In this document: positions 50,516 to 62,614 of the stretch, one piece after another | Layout of the letters: every line of letters begins with the position of its first letter | Numbering within the stretch: the stretch's first letter is position 1 | Assembly: GCF_033118175.1 (NCBI RefSeq) | Contig: NW_026870906.1 | Coordinates: 1,116,001-1,180,000 of the forward strand | DNA: 64,000 nt | Reading direction: 5' to 3' | Origin: Dama dama | Taxonomy: Eukaryota > Chordata > Mammalia > Artiodactyla > Cervidae | Notes under the pieces: model-generated | Databases searched by the model: none | Seen by the model: only the letters and a program-made list of their open reading frames with translations | Told to the model about the DNA's origin: nothing | Made by a program: the position numbers and the translations under genes

Positions 50516-53500
50516 TTCAGGCTCTTCATGTTTTTCAGCAATACTTCAAGCTCCTCCTATTCTTCAGACTGTTTCATGCTCATCTCATTTTTGACACGTT
50601 TTTAAGCTCTCTGTATTTTTCACACCTTTTGAAGCTTTGATATTTTTCACAACTTTTCAGGCTCTTCATGTTTTTGAACATCGTTTCATGCTCCTCCTAT
50701 TTTTCAGACCGTTTCATGCTCCTCATATTTTTGACACCTTTTGAAGCTCTTCATATTTTTCACACCTTTTCAGGCTCTTCATGTTTTTCAACACCACTTC
50801 TTGCTCCTCCTATATTTCAGACCATTTCATGCTCCTCATATTTTTGACACGTTTTGAGGCTCTTCATATATTTCACACCTTTTCAGGCTCTTCATGTTTT
50901 TGAACACCGTTTCATGCTCCTCCTATTTTTCAGACCATTTCATGCTCCTCATATTTTTCACACCTTTTGAAGCTCTTCATATTTTTCACACCTTTTCAGG
51001 CTCTTCATGTTTTTGAACACCGTTTCATGCTCCTCCTGTTTTTCAGAGAGTTTCATGCTCCTCATATTTTTGACAACTTTTGAAGCCCTTCATATTTTTC
51101 ATACATTTTCAGGCTCTTCATGTTTTTGAACACCGCTGCATGCTCCTCCTATTTTTAACACCTTTTTAAGCTCTTCATATTTTTCACACCTTTTCATGCT
51201 CTTCATGATTTTGAACACCGCTTCATGCTCCTCCTATTTTCAGACCATTTCATGCTCCTCATATTTTTCTCACCTTTTGAAGCTCTTCATATTTTTCAAA
51301 CCTTTTCAGGCTCCTCATGTTTTTGAACACCGCTTCATGCTCCTCATACTTTTCAGATTGTTTCATGCTCCTCATATTTTTGACATCTTTTGAAGCTCTT
51401 CATATTTTTCACACTTTTTCACGCTCTTCATATTTTTGAACACCGCTTCATGCTTCTACTATTTTCAGACCGTTTCATGCTCCTCATGTTTTTCACACCA
51501 TTTGAAGCTCTTCATATTTTTCACACCTTTTCAGGCTCTTCATGTTTTTGAAAACCGCTTCATGCTCCTCCTATTTTTCACACCTTTTGAAGCTCTGGAT
51601 ATTTTACACACGTTTTCAGGCTCTTCATGTTTTTGAACACTGCTTCCTACTCCTCCTATTTTTCAGACCGTTTCATGCTCCTCATGTTTTTCACACCTTT
51701 GAAGCTCTTCATATTTTTAACACCTTTTCAGGCTCTTCATGTTTTTGAACTCCGCTTCATGCTCCTCCTATTTTTCACACCTTTTGAAGCTTTTCGCATT
51801 TTTCACACCTTTTCAGGCTCTTCATGTGTTTGAACACCTCTTCATACTCCTCCTATTTTTCAGACCGTTTAATGCTCCTCATGTATTTCACACCTTTTGA
51901 AGCTCTTCATATTTTTCACACCTTTTCAGGCTCTTCATGTTTTTGAACACTTTTCATGCTCCTCCTATTTTTCAGAGAGTTTTATGCTCCTCATATTTTT
52001 CACACCTTTTGAACCTGTTCGCATTTTTCACACCTTTTGAGGCTCTTCATGTTTTTGAACACCACTTCATACTCCTCCTATTTTTCAGACCGCTTAATGC
52101 TCTTCATGTATTTCACACCTTTTGATGCTCTTCATATTTTTCACACCTCTCCAGGCTCTTCATATTTTTCAACACCACTTCATGATCGTCCTAATTTTCA
52201 GACCGTTTCATGCTCCTCATATTTTTGACACGTTGTGAAGCTCTTCATATATTTCACAACTTTTCAGGCTCTTCATGTTTTTCAACACCACTTCATGCTG
52301 CTTCTGTTTTTCAGACCGTTTCATGCTCCTCATGTATTTCACATATTTTGAAGCTCTTCATATTTTTCACACCTTTTGAAATTCTTCATATTTTTCAAAC
52401 TTTTTCAGGCTCTTCATGTTTTTGAACACCGTTTCATGCTCCTCCTATTTTTCACACATTTTGAAGATCTTCATATTTGTCACACCTTTTCAGGCTCTTC
52501 ATTTTTTTGAACACCACTTCATGCTCCTCCTATGTTTCAGACCGTTTCATGCTCCTCATATTTTTGACAACTTTTGAAGCCCTTCATATTTTTCATACAT
52601 TTTCAGGCTCTTCATGTTTTTGAACACCGTTTCATGCTCCTCCTATTTTTCACACCTTTTGAAGCTCTTCATATTTTTCACACCTTTTCAGGCTCTTCAT
52701 ATTTTTCAACACCGTTTCACGCTCCTCCTATTTTTCAGACCATTTAATGCTCCTCATATTTTTGACACCTTTTGAAGCTCTTCATATTTCTCACACCTTT
52801 TCAGGCTTTTCATGTTTTTCAACACTGCTTCATGCTCCTATTTTTGCGACTGTTTCATGCTACTCATGTATTTCACACCTTTTGAAACTCTTCATATTTT
52901 TCACACCTTTTCAGGCTCTTCATGTTTTTTAACACCGTTTCATGTTGCTCCAATATTTCTCAGCGTTTCATGCTCCTCCTGTTTTTCACACCTTTTGAAG
53001 CTCTTCATATTTTTCTCACCTTTTCAGGCTCTTCATATTTTTCAACACCGTTTCATGCTCCTCCTATTTTTTAGACCATTTAATGCTCCTCATATTTTTG
53101 ACACCTTTTGAAGCTCTTCATATTTCTCACACCTTTTCAGGCTCTTCATGTTTTCAACACCGTTTCATGCCTCTCCTATATTTCAGACCGTTTCATGCTC
53201 CTCCTATATTTGACACCTTTTGAAGCTCTTCATATTTTTCACACCTTTTCAGGCTCTTCATGTTTTTTAACACCGTTTCATGTTGCTCCAATATTTCACA
53301 GCGTTTCCTGCTCCTCCTGTTTTTCACACCTTTTGAAGCTCTTCATATTTTTCACATGTTTTCAGGCTCTTCATGTTTTTGAACACCATTTCATGCTCCT
53401 CATATTTTTGACTCCTGTTGTAACTCTTCATATATTTCACACCTTTTCAGTCTCTTCATGTTTTTCAACACCGCTTCATGCTCCTCCTATTTTTCAAACC

Positions 53501-55135
53501 GTTTCATGCTCCTCATATTTTTGACACCTTTTGAAGCTCTTCATGTTTTTCACAGCTTTTCAGGCTCTTCATGTTTTTGAATACCGCTTCTTGCTCCTCC
53601 TATTTTTTAGACTGTTTCATGCTCCTCATATTTTTGACACCGTTTGTAGCTCTTCATATATTTCACACCTTTTCAGAGTCTTCATTTTTTTCAACACCAC
53701 TTCATGCTCCTCCTATTTTTCAGACCGTGTCATGCTCCTCATATTTTTGACAACTTTTGAATCTCTTCATATATTTCACACCTTTTCAGGCTCTTCAAGT
53801 TTTTCAACACCACTTCATGCTCCTCCTATTTTTCAGACCGTTTCCTGCTCATCTCATTTTTGACACCTTTTGAAGCTCTTCTTATTTTTCACACCTTTTG
53901 AAGATCTTAATATTTTTCACACATTATCATGGTCTACATTTTTTTCAACACCACTTCATGCTTCTCCTATTTTTCAGGCCGTTTCTTGCTCCTCATATTT
54001 TTGACAACTTTTGAAGCTCTTCATATATTTCACACGTTTTGAAGATCGTCATATTTTTCACACATTTTCAGGCTCTACATGTTTTTCAACACCACTTCAT
54101 GCTTCTCCTATTTTTCAGACCGTTTCATGCTCCTCATATTTTTGACACGTTTTGAAGCTCTTCATATATTTCACACCCTTTAAAGCTCTTCATATTTTTC
54201 ACACATTTTCAGGCTCTTCATGTTTTTGAAAACTTTTCATACTCCTCCTAGTTTTCAGACCGTTTCATGCTCCTCATATTTTTCACACCTTTGAAGCTCT
54301 TCATATTTTTAACACCTTTTCAGGCTCTTCATGTTTTTGAACTCCGCTTCATGCTCCTCCTATTTTTCACACCTTTTGAAGCTTTTCGCATTTTTCACAC
54401 CTTTTCAGGCTCTTCATGTGTTTGAACACCGCTTCATACTCCTCCTATTTTTCAGACCGTTTAATGCTCCTCATGTATTTCACACCTTTTGAAGCTCTTC
54501 ATATTTTTCACACCTTTTCAGGCTCTTCATGTTTTTGAACACTTTTCATGCTCCTCCTATTTTTCAGAGAGTTTTATGCTCCTCATATTTTTCACACCTT
54601 TTGAACCTGTTCGCATTTTTCACACCTTTTGAGGCTCTTCATGTTTTTGAACACCACTTCATACTCCTCCTATTTTTCAGACCGCTTAATGCTCTTCATG
54701 TATTTCACACCTTTTGATGCTCTTCATATTTTTCACACCTCTCCAGGCTCTTCATATTTTTCAACACCACTTCATGATCGTCCTAATTTTCAGACCGTTT
54801 CATGCTCCTCATATTTTTGACACGTTGTGAAGCTCTTCATATATTTCACAACTTTTCAGGCTCTTCATGTTTTTCAACACCACTTCATGCTGCTTCTGTT
54901 TTTCAGACCGTTTCTTGCTCCTCATATTTTTGACAACTTTTGAAGCTCTTCATATATTTCACACCTTTTGAAGATCGTCATATTTTTCACACATTTTCAG
55001 GCTCTACATGTTTTTCAACACCACTTCATGCTTCTCCTATTTTTCAGACCGTTTCATGCTCCTCATATTTTTGACACGTTTTGAAGCTCTTCATATATTT
55101 CACACCCTTTAAAGCTCTTCATATTTTTCACACCT
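50516..55135 (+). repeat. Subfamily F, third part with a 2592 bp duplication
   Basis: Interval 51686-52313 recurs at 54278-54905 (offset 2592), sharing CACACCTTTGAAGC, GAACTCCGCTTC, GAAGCTTTTCGC, CATGTGTTTGAACACC, GAACACTTTTC and CTCTCCAGG variants. Interval 53980-54220 recurs at 54909-55149 (offset about 929; GAAGATCGTCAT and CTCTACATG variants). CATGTTGCTCCAATATTTC appears twice, near 52941 and 53279. Unlike the previous part, many a-type monomers here return to TTTTTGACACC. Confidence 0.78.
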
Positions 55136-57950
55136 TTTCAGGCTCTTCATGCTTTAAAACTGCTTCATGCTCCTCCTTTTTTTCAGACCGTTTCATGCTC
55201 CTCATATTTTTGACACGTTTTGAAGCTCTTCATATATTTCACACCTTTTCAGGCTTTTCATGTTTTTCAACCCCGCTTCATGCTCCTCCTATTTTTTAGA
55301 CCGTTTCATGCTCCTCGTATTTTTGACACCTTTTGAAGCTCTTCATATTTTTCACACCTTTTCAGGCTCTTCATGTTTTTCATCAACGCTTCATGCTCCT
55401 CCTATTTTTCAGACCATTTCATGCTCCTCATATTTTTCACACCTTTTGAAGCTCTTCATATTTTTCACACCTTTTCAGGCTCTTCATGCTTTAAAACTGC
55501 TTCATGCTCCTCCTTTTTTTCAGACCGTTTCATGCTCCTCATATTTTTGACACCTTTTGAAGCTCTTCATGTTTTTCACACCTGTTGAAGCTCTTCATAT
55601 TTTTCACACGTTTCCATGCTCTTCATGTTTTTCAACACCGCTTCATGCTCCTCCTATTTTTCAGACCGTTTCATGCTCCTCATAATTTTCACACCTTTTC
55701 AAGCTCTTCACATTTTTCACACCTGTTCAGGCTCTTCATGTTTTTGAACACCGCTTCATGTCCTCCTATTTTTCAGACCGTTGCATGATCCTCATATTTT
55801 TCACACTTTTTGAGCCTCTTCATATTTTTCACACCTTTTCAGGCTCTTCATGTTTTTGAACACCGCTTCATGCTCCTCCTAATTTTCAGACCGTTTCATG
55901 CTCCTCATATTTTTCACACCTTTTTAAGCTCTTCATATTTTTCACACCTATTCTGGCTCTTCATATTTTTGAACACCGCTTCATGCTCCTCCTATTTTTC
56001 AGACCGTTTCATGCTCCTCATGTATTTCACACTTTTTGAAGCTCTGCATATTTTTCACACCTTTTCAGGCTCTTCATGTTTTTCAACACCGCTCCATGCT
56101 CCTCCTATTTTTTAAGACCGTTTCATGCTCCTCATACTTTTGACCCCTTTTGAAGCTCTTCATAATTTTCACACCTTTTGAAGCTCTTCTTTTTTTTCAC
56201 ACATTTTCAGGCTCTTCATGTTTTTCCACACCGCTCATGCTCCTCCTATTTTTCAGACCGTTTCATGCTCCTCATATTTTTGACAGCTTTTGAAGCTCTT
56301 CATATTTTTCAAACCTTTTCAGGCTCTTCATGTTTTTCAACATCGTTTCATGCCACTCCTATTTTTCAGACCGTTTCATGCTCCTCATATTTTTGACACC
56401 TTTTGAAGCTGTTCATATTTTTCACACCGTTTCAAGCTCTTCATGTTTTTGAACACCGCTTCATGCTCTTCCTATTTTTCAAACCGTTTCATGCTCCTCA
56501 TATTTTTCACACCTTTTGAAGCTCTTCTTATTTTTCACACCTTTTCAGGCTATTCATGATTTTGAAAAGAGCTTCATGCTCCTCCTATTTTTCAGACCGT
56601 TTCATGCTCCTCATATTTCTGATACCTGTTAAAGCTCTTCATATATTTCACACCTTTTCAGGCTCTTTATGTTTTTCAACACCACAAAATGCTCCTCCTA
56701 TTTTCAAGACCGTTTCATGCTCATCTCATTTTTGACACCTTTTTGAAGGTCTACATATTCTTCACACCTTTTGAAGCTCTTCATTTTTTTCAAAACTGCT
56801 TCATGCTCCTCCTATTTTTCAGACCGTACATGCTGATCATATTTTTGAAACATTTTGAACCTCTTCATATTTTTCACACCTTTTCAGACTCTTCATGTTT
56901 TTCAACACCATTTCATGCTCCTCCTATTTTTCAGACCGTTTCATGCTCCTCATATTTTGACACCTATGGAGGCTCTTCATATTTTTCACACCTTTTCAGG
57001 CTCTTCATGTGTTTCAACACCACTTAATGATCGTCCTATTTTTCAGACCGTTTCATGCTCCTCATATTTTTGACACCTTTTGAAGCTATTCATATTTTTC
57101 ACACCTTTTCAGGCTCTTCATATTTTTCAACACCGCTTCATGCTCCTCATATTTTTCAGACCGTTTCATGCTTCTCCTATTTTTCAGAACTTTTCATGCT
57201 CCTCATATTTCTGACACCTTTTGAAGATCTTCATGTTTTTAATACCTGTTGAAGCTCTTCATATTTTTCACACGTTTTCAGGCTCTTCATGTGTTTCAAC
57301 ACCGCTTCATGCTCCTCCTATTTTTCAGACCGTTTCATGCTCCTCATATTTTTGACACCTTTTGACGCTCTTCATATTTTTCACACCTTATCAGTCTCTT
57401 CATGTTTTTGAACACCGCTTCATGCTCCTCCTATTTTTCAGACCGTTTAATGCTCCTCATGTATTTCACATCTTTGAAGCTTTTCATATTTTTCACACCT
57501 TTTCAGGCTCTTCATGTTTTTGAACACCGTTTCATGCTACTCCTATTTTTCAGACCGTTTCATGCTCCACATATTTTTGACACCTTTTGAAGCTCTTCAT
57601 TTATTTTCACACATTTTCAGGCTCTTCATGTTTTTGAACACCGCTTCATGCTCCTCCTATTTTTCAGACCGTTTCTTGCTCCTCATATTTTTGACACCTT
57701 TTGAAGCTCTTCATTTATTTTCACACATTTTCAGGCTCTTCATGTTTTTCAACACCGCTTCTTGCTCCTCCTATTTTTCAGACCGTTTCATGCTCCTCAT
57801 ATATTTGACACCTTTTGAATCTCTTCATATTTTTACATCTTTTCATGCTCTTCATGTTTTTCAAAACCGCTTCATGCTCCTCCTATATTTCAGACCGTTT
57901 CCTGCTATCTCATTTGTGACACCTTTTGAAGCTCTTCATATTTTTCACAC
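55136..57950 (+). repeat. Subfamily F, fourth part
   Basis: This is regular 113 bp composite repeat with a pair of matching stretches near 55148 and 55487, both reading CATGCTTTAAAACTGC. A 114 bp tandem pair lies around 57590-57830, in which the b-type monomer reads CATTTATTTTCACAC (29 bp). Individual damaged monomers occur (CACCGCTCATGC near 56232, CCACAAAATGC near 56683, ACCGTACATGC near 56825). No segment of unique sequence is present. Confidence 0.75.
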
Positions 57951-58463
57951 CTTTTGAAGCTCTTCATATATTTCACACCTTTTCAGGCTCTTCATTTTTT
58001 TCAACACCGCTTCATGCTCCTCCTATTTTTCAGACCGTTTAATGCTTCTCATATTTTTGACACCTTTTGAAGCTCTTCATATTTTTCACACCTTTTCAGG
58101 CTCTTCATGTTTTCCACACCGCTTCATGCTGCTCCTCTTTTTCAGACCGTTTCATGCTCCTTCTATTTTTGACACCTTTTGAAGCTCTTCATATTTTTCA
58201 CACCTTTAGAAACTCTTCACTTTTTTCACACATTTTCAGGGTCTTCTTGTTTTTCCATACTGCTTCATTCTCCTCCTATATTTCAGACCGTTTCATGCTC
58301 CTCATATTTTTGACAACTTTTGAAGCTCTTCATATTTTTCACACCTTATCAGTCTCTTCAGGGTTTTGAACACAGCTTCATGCTCCTCCTATTTTTCAGA
58401 CCATTAAATGCTCCTCATGTATTTCACATTTTTGAAGCTCTTCATATTTTTAACACCTTTTCA

Positions 58464-58689
58464 GGCTCTTCAGGTTTTTGAACAACGTTTCATACTCCTT
58501 GTAATTTTCAGACCATTTCATGCTCCTCATATTTTTGACACCTTTTGAAGCTCTTCATATTTTTCACACCTTTTCAGGCTCTTCAGGTTTTTGAACAACG
58601 TTTCATACTCCTTGTAATTTTCAGACCATTTCATGCTCCTCATATTTTTGACACCTTTTGAAGTTCTTCATATTTTTCACACCTTTAGA
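58464..58689 (+). repeat. Near-exact adjacent duplication of one 113 bp composite repeat
   Basis: Two consecutive composites (from 58464 and from 58577, spaced exactly 113 bp) share the unusual variants CAGGTTTTTGAACAACG, CATACTCCTTGTAATTTTC and CAGACCATTTC. They differ visibly only at GAAGCTC against GAAGTTC, and at the right end where the second runs into ACCTTTAGAAACTC. The related sequence near 60845 carries the same variants once. This is direct evidence that whole 113 bp units are gained one at a time. Confidence 0.9.
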
Positions 58690-61600
58690 AACTCTTCACT
58701 TTTTTCACACATTTTCAGGCTATTCATTCATTTCAACACCGCTTCATTCTCCTCCTAATTTTCAGACCGTTTTATGCTCCTCATATTTTTGACACCTTTT
58801 GAAGCTCTTCATATTTTTCACAACTTTTCAGGCGCTTCATGTTTTTGAACACCGCTTCAGGCTTCTCCTATATTTCAGAAACTTTCATGCTCCTCATGTA
58901 TTACACACCTTTTGAAGCTCTTCATATTTTTCACACCTTTTCAGGCTCTTCATGTTTTTTATCAACGCTTCATGCTCCTCCTATTTTTCAGACCGTTTCA
59001 TGCTCCTCATATTTTTCACACCTTTTGAAGCTCTTCATATTTTTCACACCTTTTCAGGCTCTTCATGATTTTCAACACTGCTTCATTCTGCTCCTCTTTT
59101 TCAGACTGTTTCATGCTCCTTTTATTTTTGACATCTTTTGAAGCTCTTCATATTTTTTACACCTTTTCAGGCTTTCATGTTTTTCAACACCGCTTCATGC
59201 TCCTCCTATTTTTCAGACCGTTTCATGCTCCTCATATGTTTGACAACTTTTGAAGCTCTTCATATTTTCACACTTTTTCAGGCTATTCATTCATTCCAAC
59301 ACCGCTTCAGTATCCTCCTATTTTTCAGACCGTTTCATGCTCCTCATATTTTTGACACCTTTTGAAGCTCTTCATATTTTTCACACCTTTGCAGGCTCTT
59401 CATGTTTTTCAACAACACTTCATACTCCTCTTAATTTTGAGACCGTTTCATGCTCCTCATATTTTTGACATCTTTAGAAGCTCTTCATAATTTTCACAAC
59501 TTTTCTGGCTCTTCAAGTTTTTCAACACCACTTCATGCTCCTCCTATTTTTCATACCGTTTCATGCTCCTCATATTTTTGACACCTTTTGAAGCTCTTCA
59601 TATTTTTCACACCTTTTCTGGCTCTTCATGTTTTTCAACATCACTTCATGCTCCTCCTATATTTCAGACCGTTTCATGCTCCTCGTATTTCTCACACCTT
59701 TTGAAGCTTTTCATATATTTCACACCTTTTCAGGCTCTTCATGTTTTTCAACACCACTTCATGCTCCTCCTATTTTTCAGACCTTTTCATGCTCATCTCA
59801 TTTTTGACACCTTTTGAAGCTCTTCAAGTTTTTCACACCTGTTGAAGCTCTTCATATTTTTCACACGGTTTCAGGCTCTTCATGTTTTTCAACATCGCTT
59901 CATGCTCGTCCTATATTTCAGACCGTTTCATGCTCCTCATATTTTTGCCATCTTTAGAAGCTCTTCATAATTTTCACAACCTTTCTGGCTCTTCAAGTTT
60001 TTCAACACCACTTCATGCTCCTCCTATTTTTCATACCGTTTCATGCTCCTCATATTTTTGACACCTTTTGAAGCTCTTCATATTTTTCACACCTTTTCTG
60101 GCTCTTCATGTTTTTGAACCCCATTTCATGCTCCTCCTATTTTTCAGACCGTTCCATGCTCCTCATATTTTTGACACCTTTTGAAGCTCTTCATTTATTT
60201 TCACACATTTTCAGGCTCTTCATGTTTTTCAACACCGCTTCATGCTCCTCCTATTTTTCAGACCGTTTCATGCTCATCTCATTTTTGACACCTTTTGAAG
60301 CTCTTCATATTTTTCACACCTTTTGAAGCTCTTCATATATTTCACACCTTTTCAGGCTCTTCATTTTTTTCAACACCACTTCATGCTCCTCCTATTTTTC
60401 AGACCGTTTCATGCTCCTCATATTTTTGACACCTTTTGAAGCTCTTCATATTTTTCACACCTTTTCAGGCTCTTCATGTTTTCCACACCGCTTCATGCTG
60501 CTCCTCTTTTTCAGACCGTTTCATGCTCCTTCTATTTTTGACACCTTTTGAAGCTCTTCATATTTTTCACACCTTTGGAAACTCTTCACTTTTTTCACAC
60601 ATTTTCAGGGTCTTCTTGTTTTTCCACGCTGCTTCATTCTCCTCCTATATTTCAGAGCGTTTCATGCTCCTCATATATTTGACAACTTTTGAAGCTCTTC
60701 ATATTTTTCACACCTTATCAGTCTCTTCAGGGTTTTGAACACAGCTTCATGCTCCTCCTATTTTTCAGACCATTAAATGCTCCTCATGTATTTCACATTT
60801 TTGAAGCTCGTCATATTTTTCACATCTTTTCAGGCTCGTTCACGTTTTTGAACAACGTTTCATACTCCTTGTAATTTTCAGACCGTTTCATGCTCCTCAT
60901 ATTTTTGACACCTTTTGAAGCTCTTCATATTTTTCACACCTTTTCAGGTTCTTCATTTTTTTGAACACCGTTTCATGCTCCTCCTATTTTTCAGACCGTT
61001 TCATGCTCCTCATATTTTTGACACGTTTTGAAGTTCTTCATTTTTTTCACACATTTTCAGGCTCTTCATGTTTTGAACACCGTTTCATGCTCCTCCTAAT
61101 TTTCAGACTGTTTCATGCTCCTTTTATTTTTGACATCTTTTGAAGCTCTTCATATTTTTTACACCTTTTCAGGCTTTCATGTTTTTCAACACCGCTTCAT
61201 GCTCCTCCTATTTTTCAGACCGTTTCATGCTCCTCATATGTTTGACAACTTTTGAAGCTCTTCATATTTTCACACTTTTTCAGGCTATTCATGCATTCCA
61301 ACACCGCTTCAGTATCCTCCTATTTTTCAGACCGTTTCATGCTCCTCATATTTTTGACACCTTTTGAAGCTCTTCATATTTTTCAAACGTTTGCAGGCTC
61401 TTCATGTTTTTTATCAACGCTTCATGCTCCTCTTAATTTTGAGACCGTTCCATGCTCCTCATATTTTTGACATCTTTAGAAGCTCTTCATAATTTTCACA
61501 ACTTTTCTGGCTCTTCAAGTTTTTCAACACCACTTCATGCTCCTCCTATTTTTCATACCGTTTCATGCTCCTCATATTTTTGACACCTTTTGAAGCTCTT

Positions 61601-62586
61601 CATATTTTTCACACCTTTTCTGGCTCTTCATGTTTTTCAACATCGCTTCATGCTCCTCCTATATTTCAGACCATTTCATGCTCCTCATATTTCTCACACC
61701 TTTTGAAGCTTTTCATATATTTCACACCTTTTCAGGCTCTTCATGTTTTTCAACACCACTTCATGCTCCTCCTATTTTTCAGACCTTTTCATGCTCATCT
61801 CATTTTTGACACCTTTTGAAGCTCTTTATGGTTTTCACACCTGTTGAAGCTCTTCATATTTTTCACACGGTTTCAGGCTCTTCAAGTTTTTCAACACCAC
61901 TTCATGCTCCTCCTATTTTTCATACCGTTTCATGCTCCTCATATTTTTGACACCTTTTGAAGCTCTTCATATTTTTCACACCTTATCAGTCTCTTCATGT
62001 TTTTGAACACCGCTTCATGCTCCTCCTATTTTTCAGACCGTTTCATGCTCCTCATGTATTTCACATCTCTTGAAGCTTTTCATATTTTTCACACCTTTTC
62101 AGGCTCTTCATGTTTTTGAACACCATTTCGTGCTCCTCCTATTTTTCAGACCGTTCCATGCTCCTCATATATTCGACACCTTTTGAAGCTCTTCATTTAT
62201 TTTCACACATTATCAGGCTCTTCATGTTTTTCAACACCGCTTCATGCTCCTCCTATTTTTCAGACCGTTTCATGCTCATCTCATTTTTGACACCTTTTGA
62301 AGCTCTTCATATTTTTCACACCTTTTGAAACTCTTCATATATTTCACACCTTTTCAGGCTCTTCATTTTTTTCAAGACCGCTTCATGCTCCTCCTAGTTT
62401 TCAGACCGTTTCATGCTCCTCATATTTTTGACACCTTTTGAAGCTCTTCATATTTTTCACACCTTTTCAGGCTCTTGATGTTTTCCACACCGCTTCATGC
62501 TGCTCCTCTTTTTCAGACCGTTTCATGCTCCTTCTATTTTTGACACCTTTTGAAGCTCTTCATATTTTTCACACCTTTAGAATCTC

Positions 62587-62614
62587 TTCACTTTTTTCAC
62601 ACTTTTTTCACACA
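62587..62614 (+). repeat. Local 12 bp slippage duplication inside a monomer
   Basis: The sequence reads CACTTTTTTCACAC and then CTTTTTTCACAC again. The equivalent place near 58695 has one copy before ACATTTTCAGG. A 12 bp tandem gain fits replication slippage at the T-run and lengthens one monomer out of register. Confidence 0.75.
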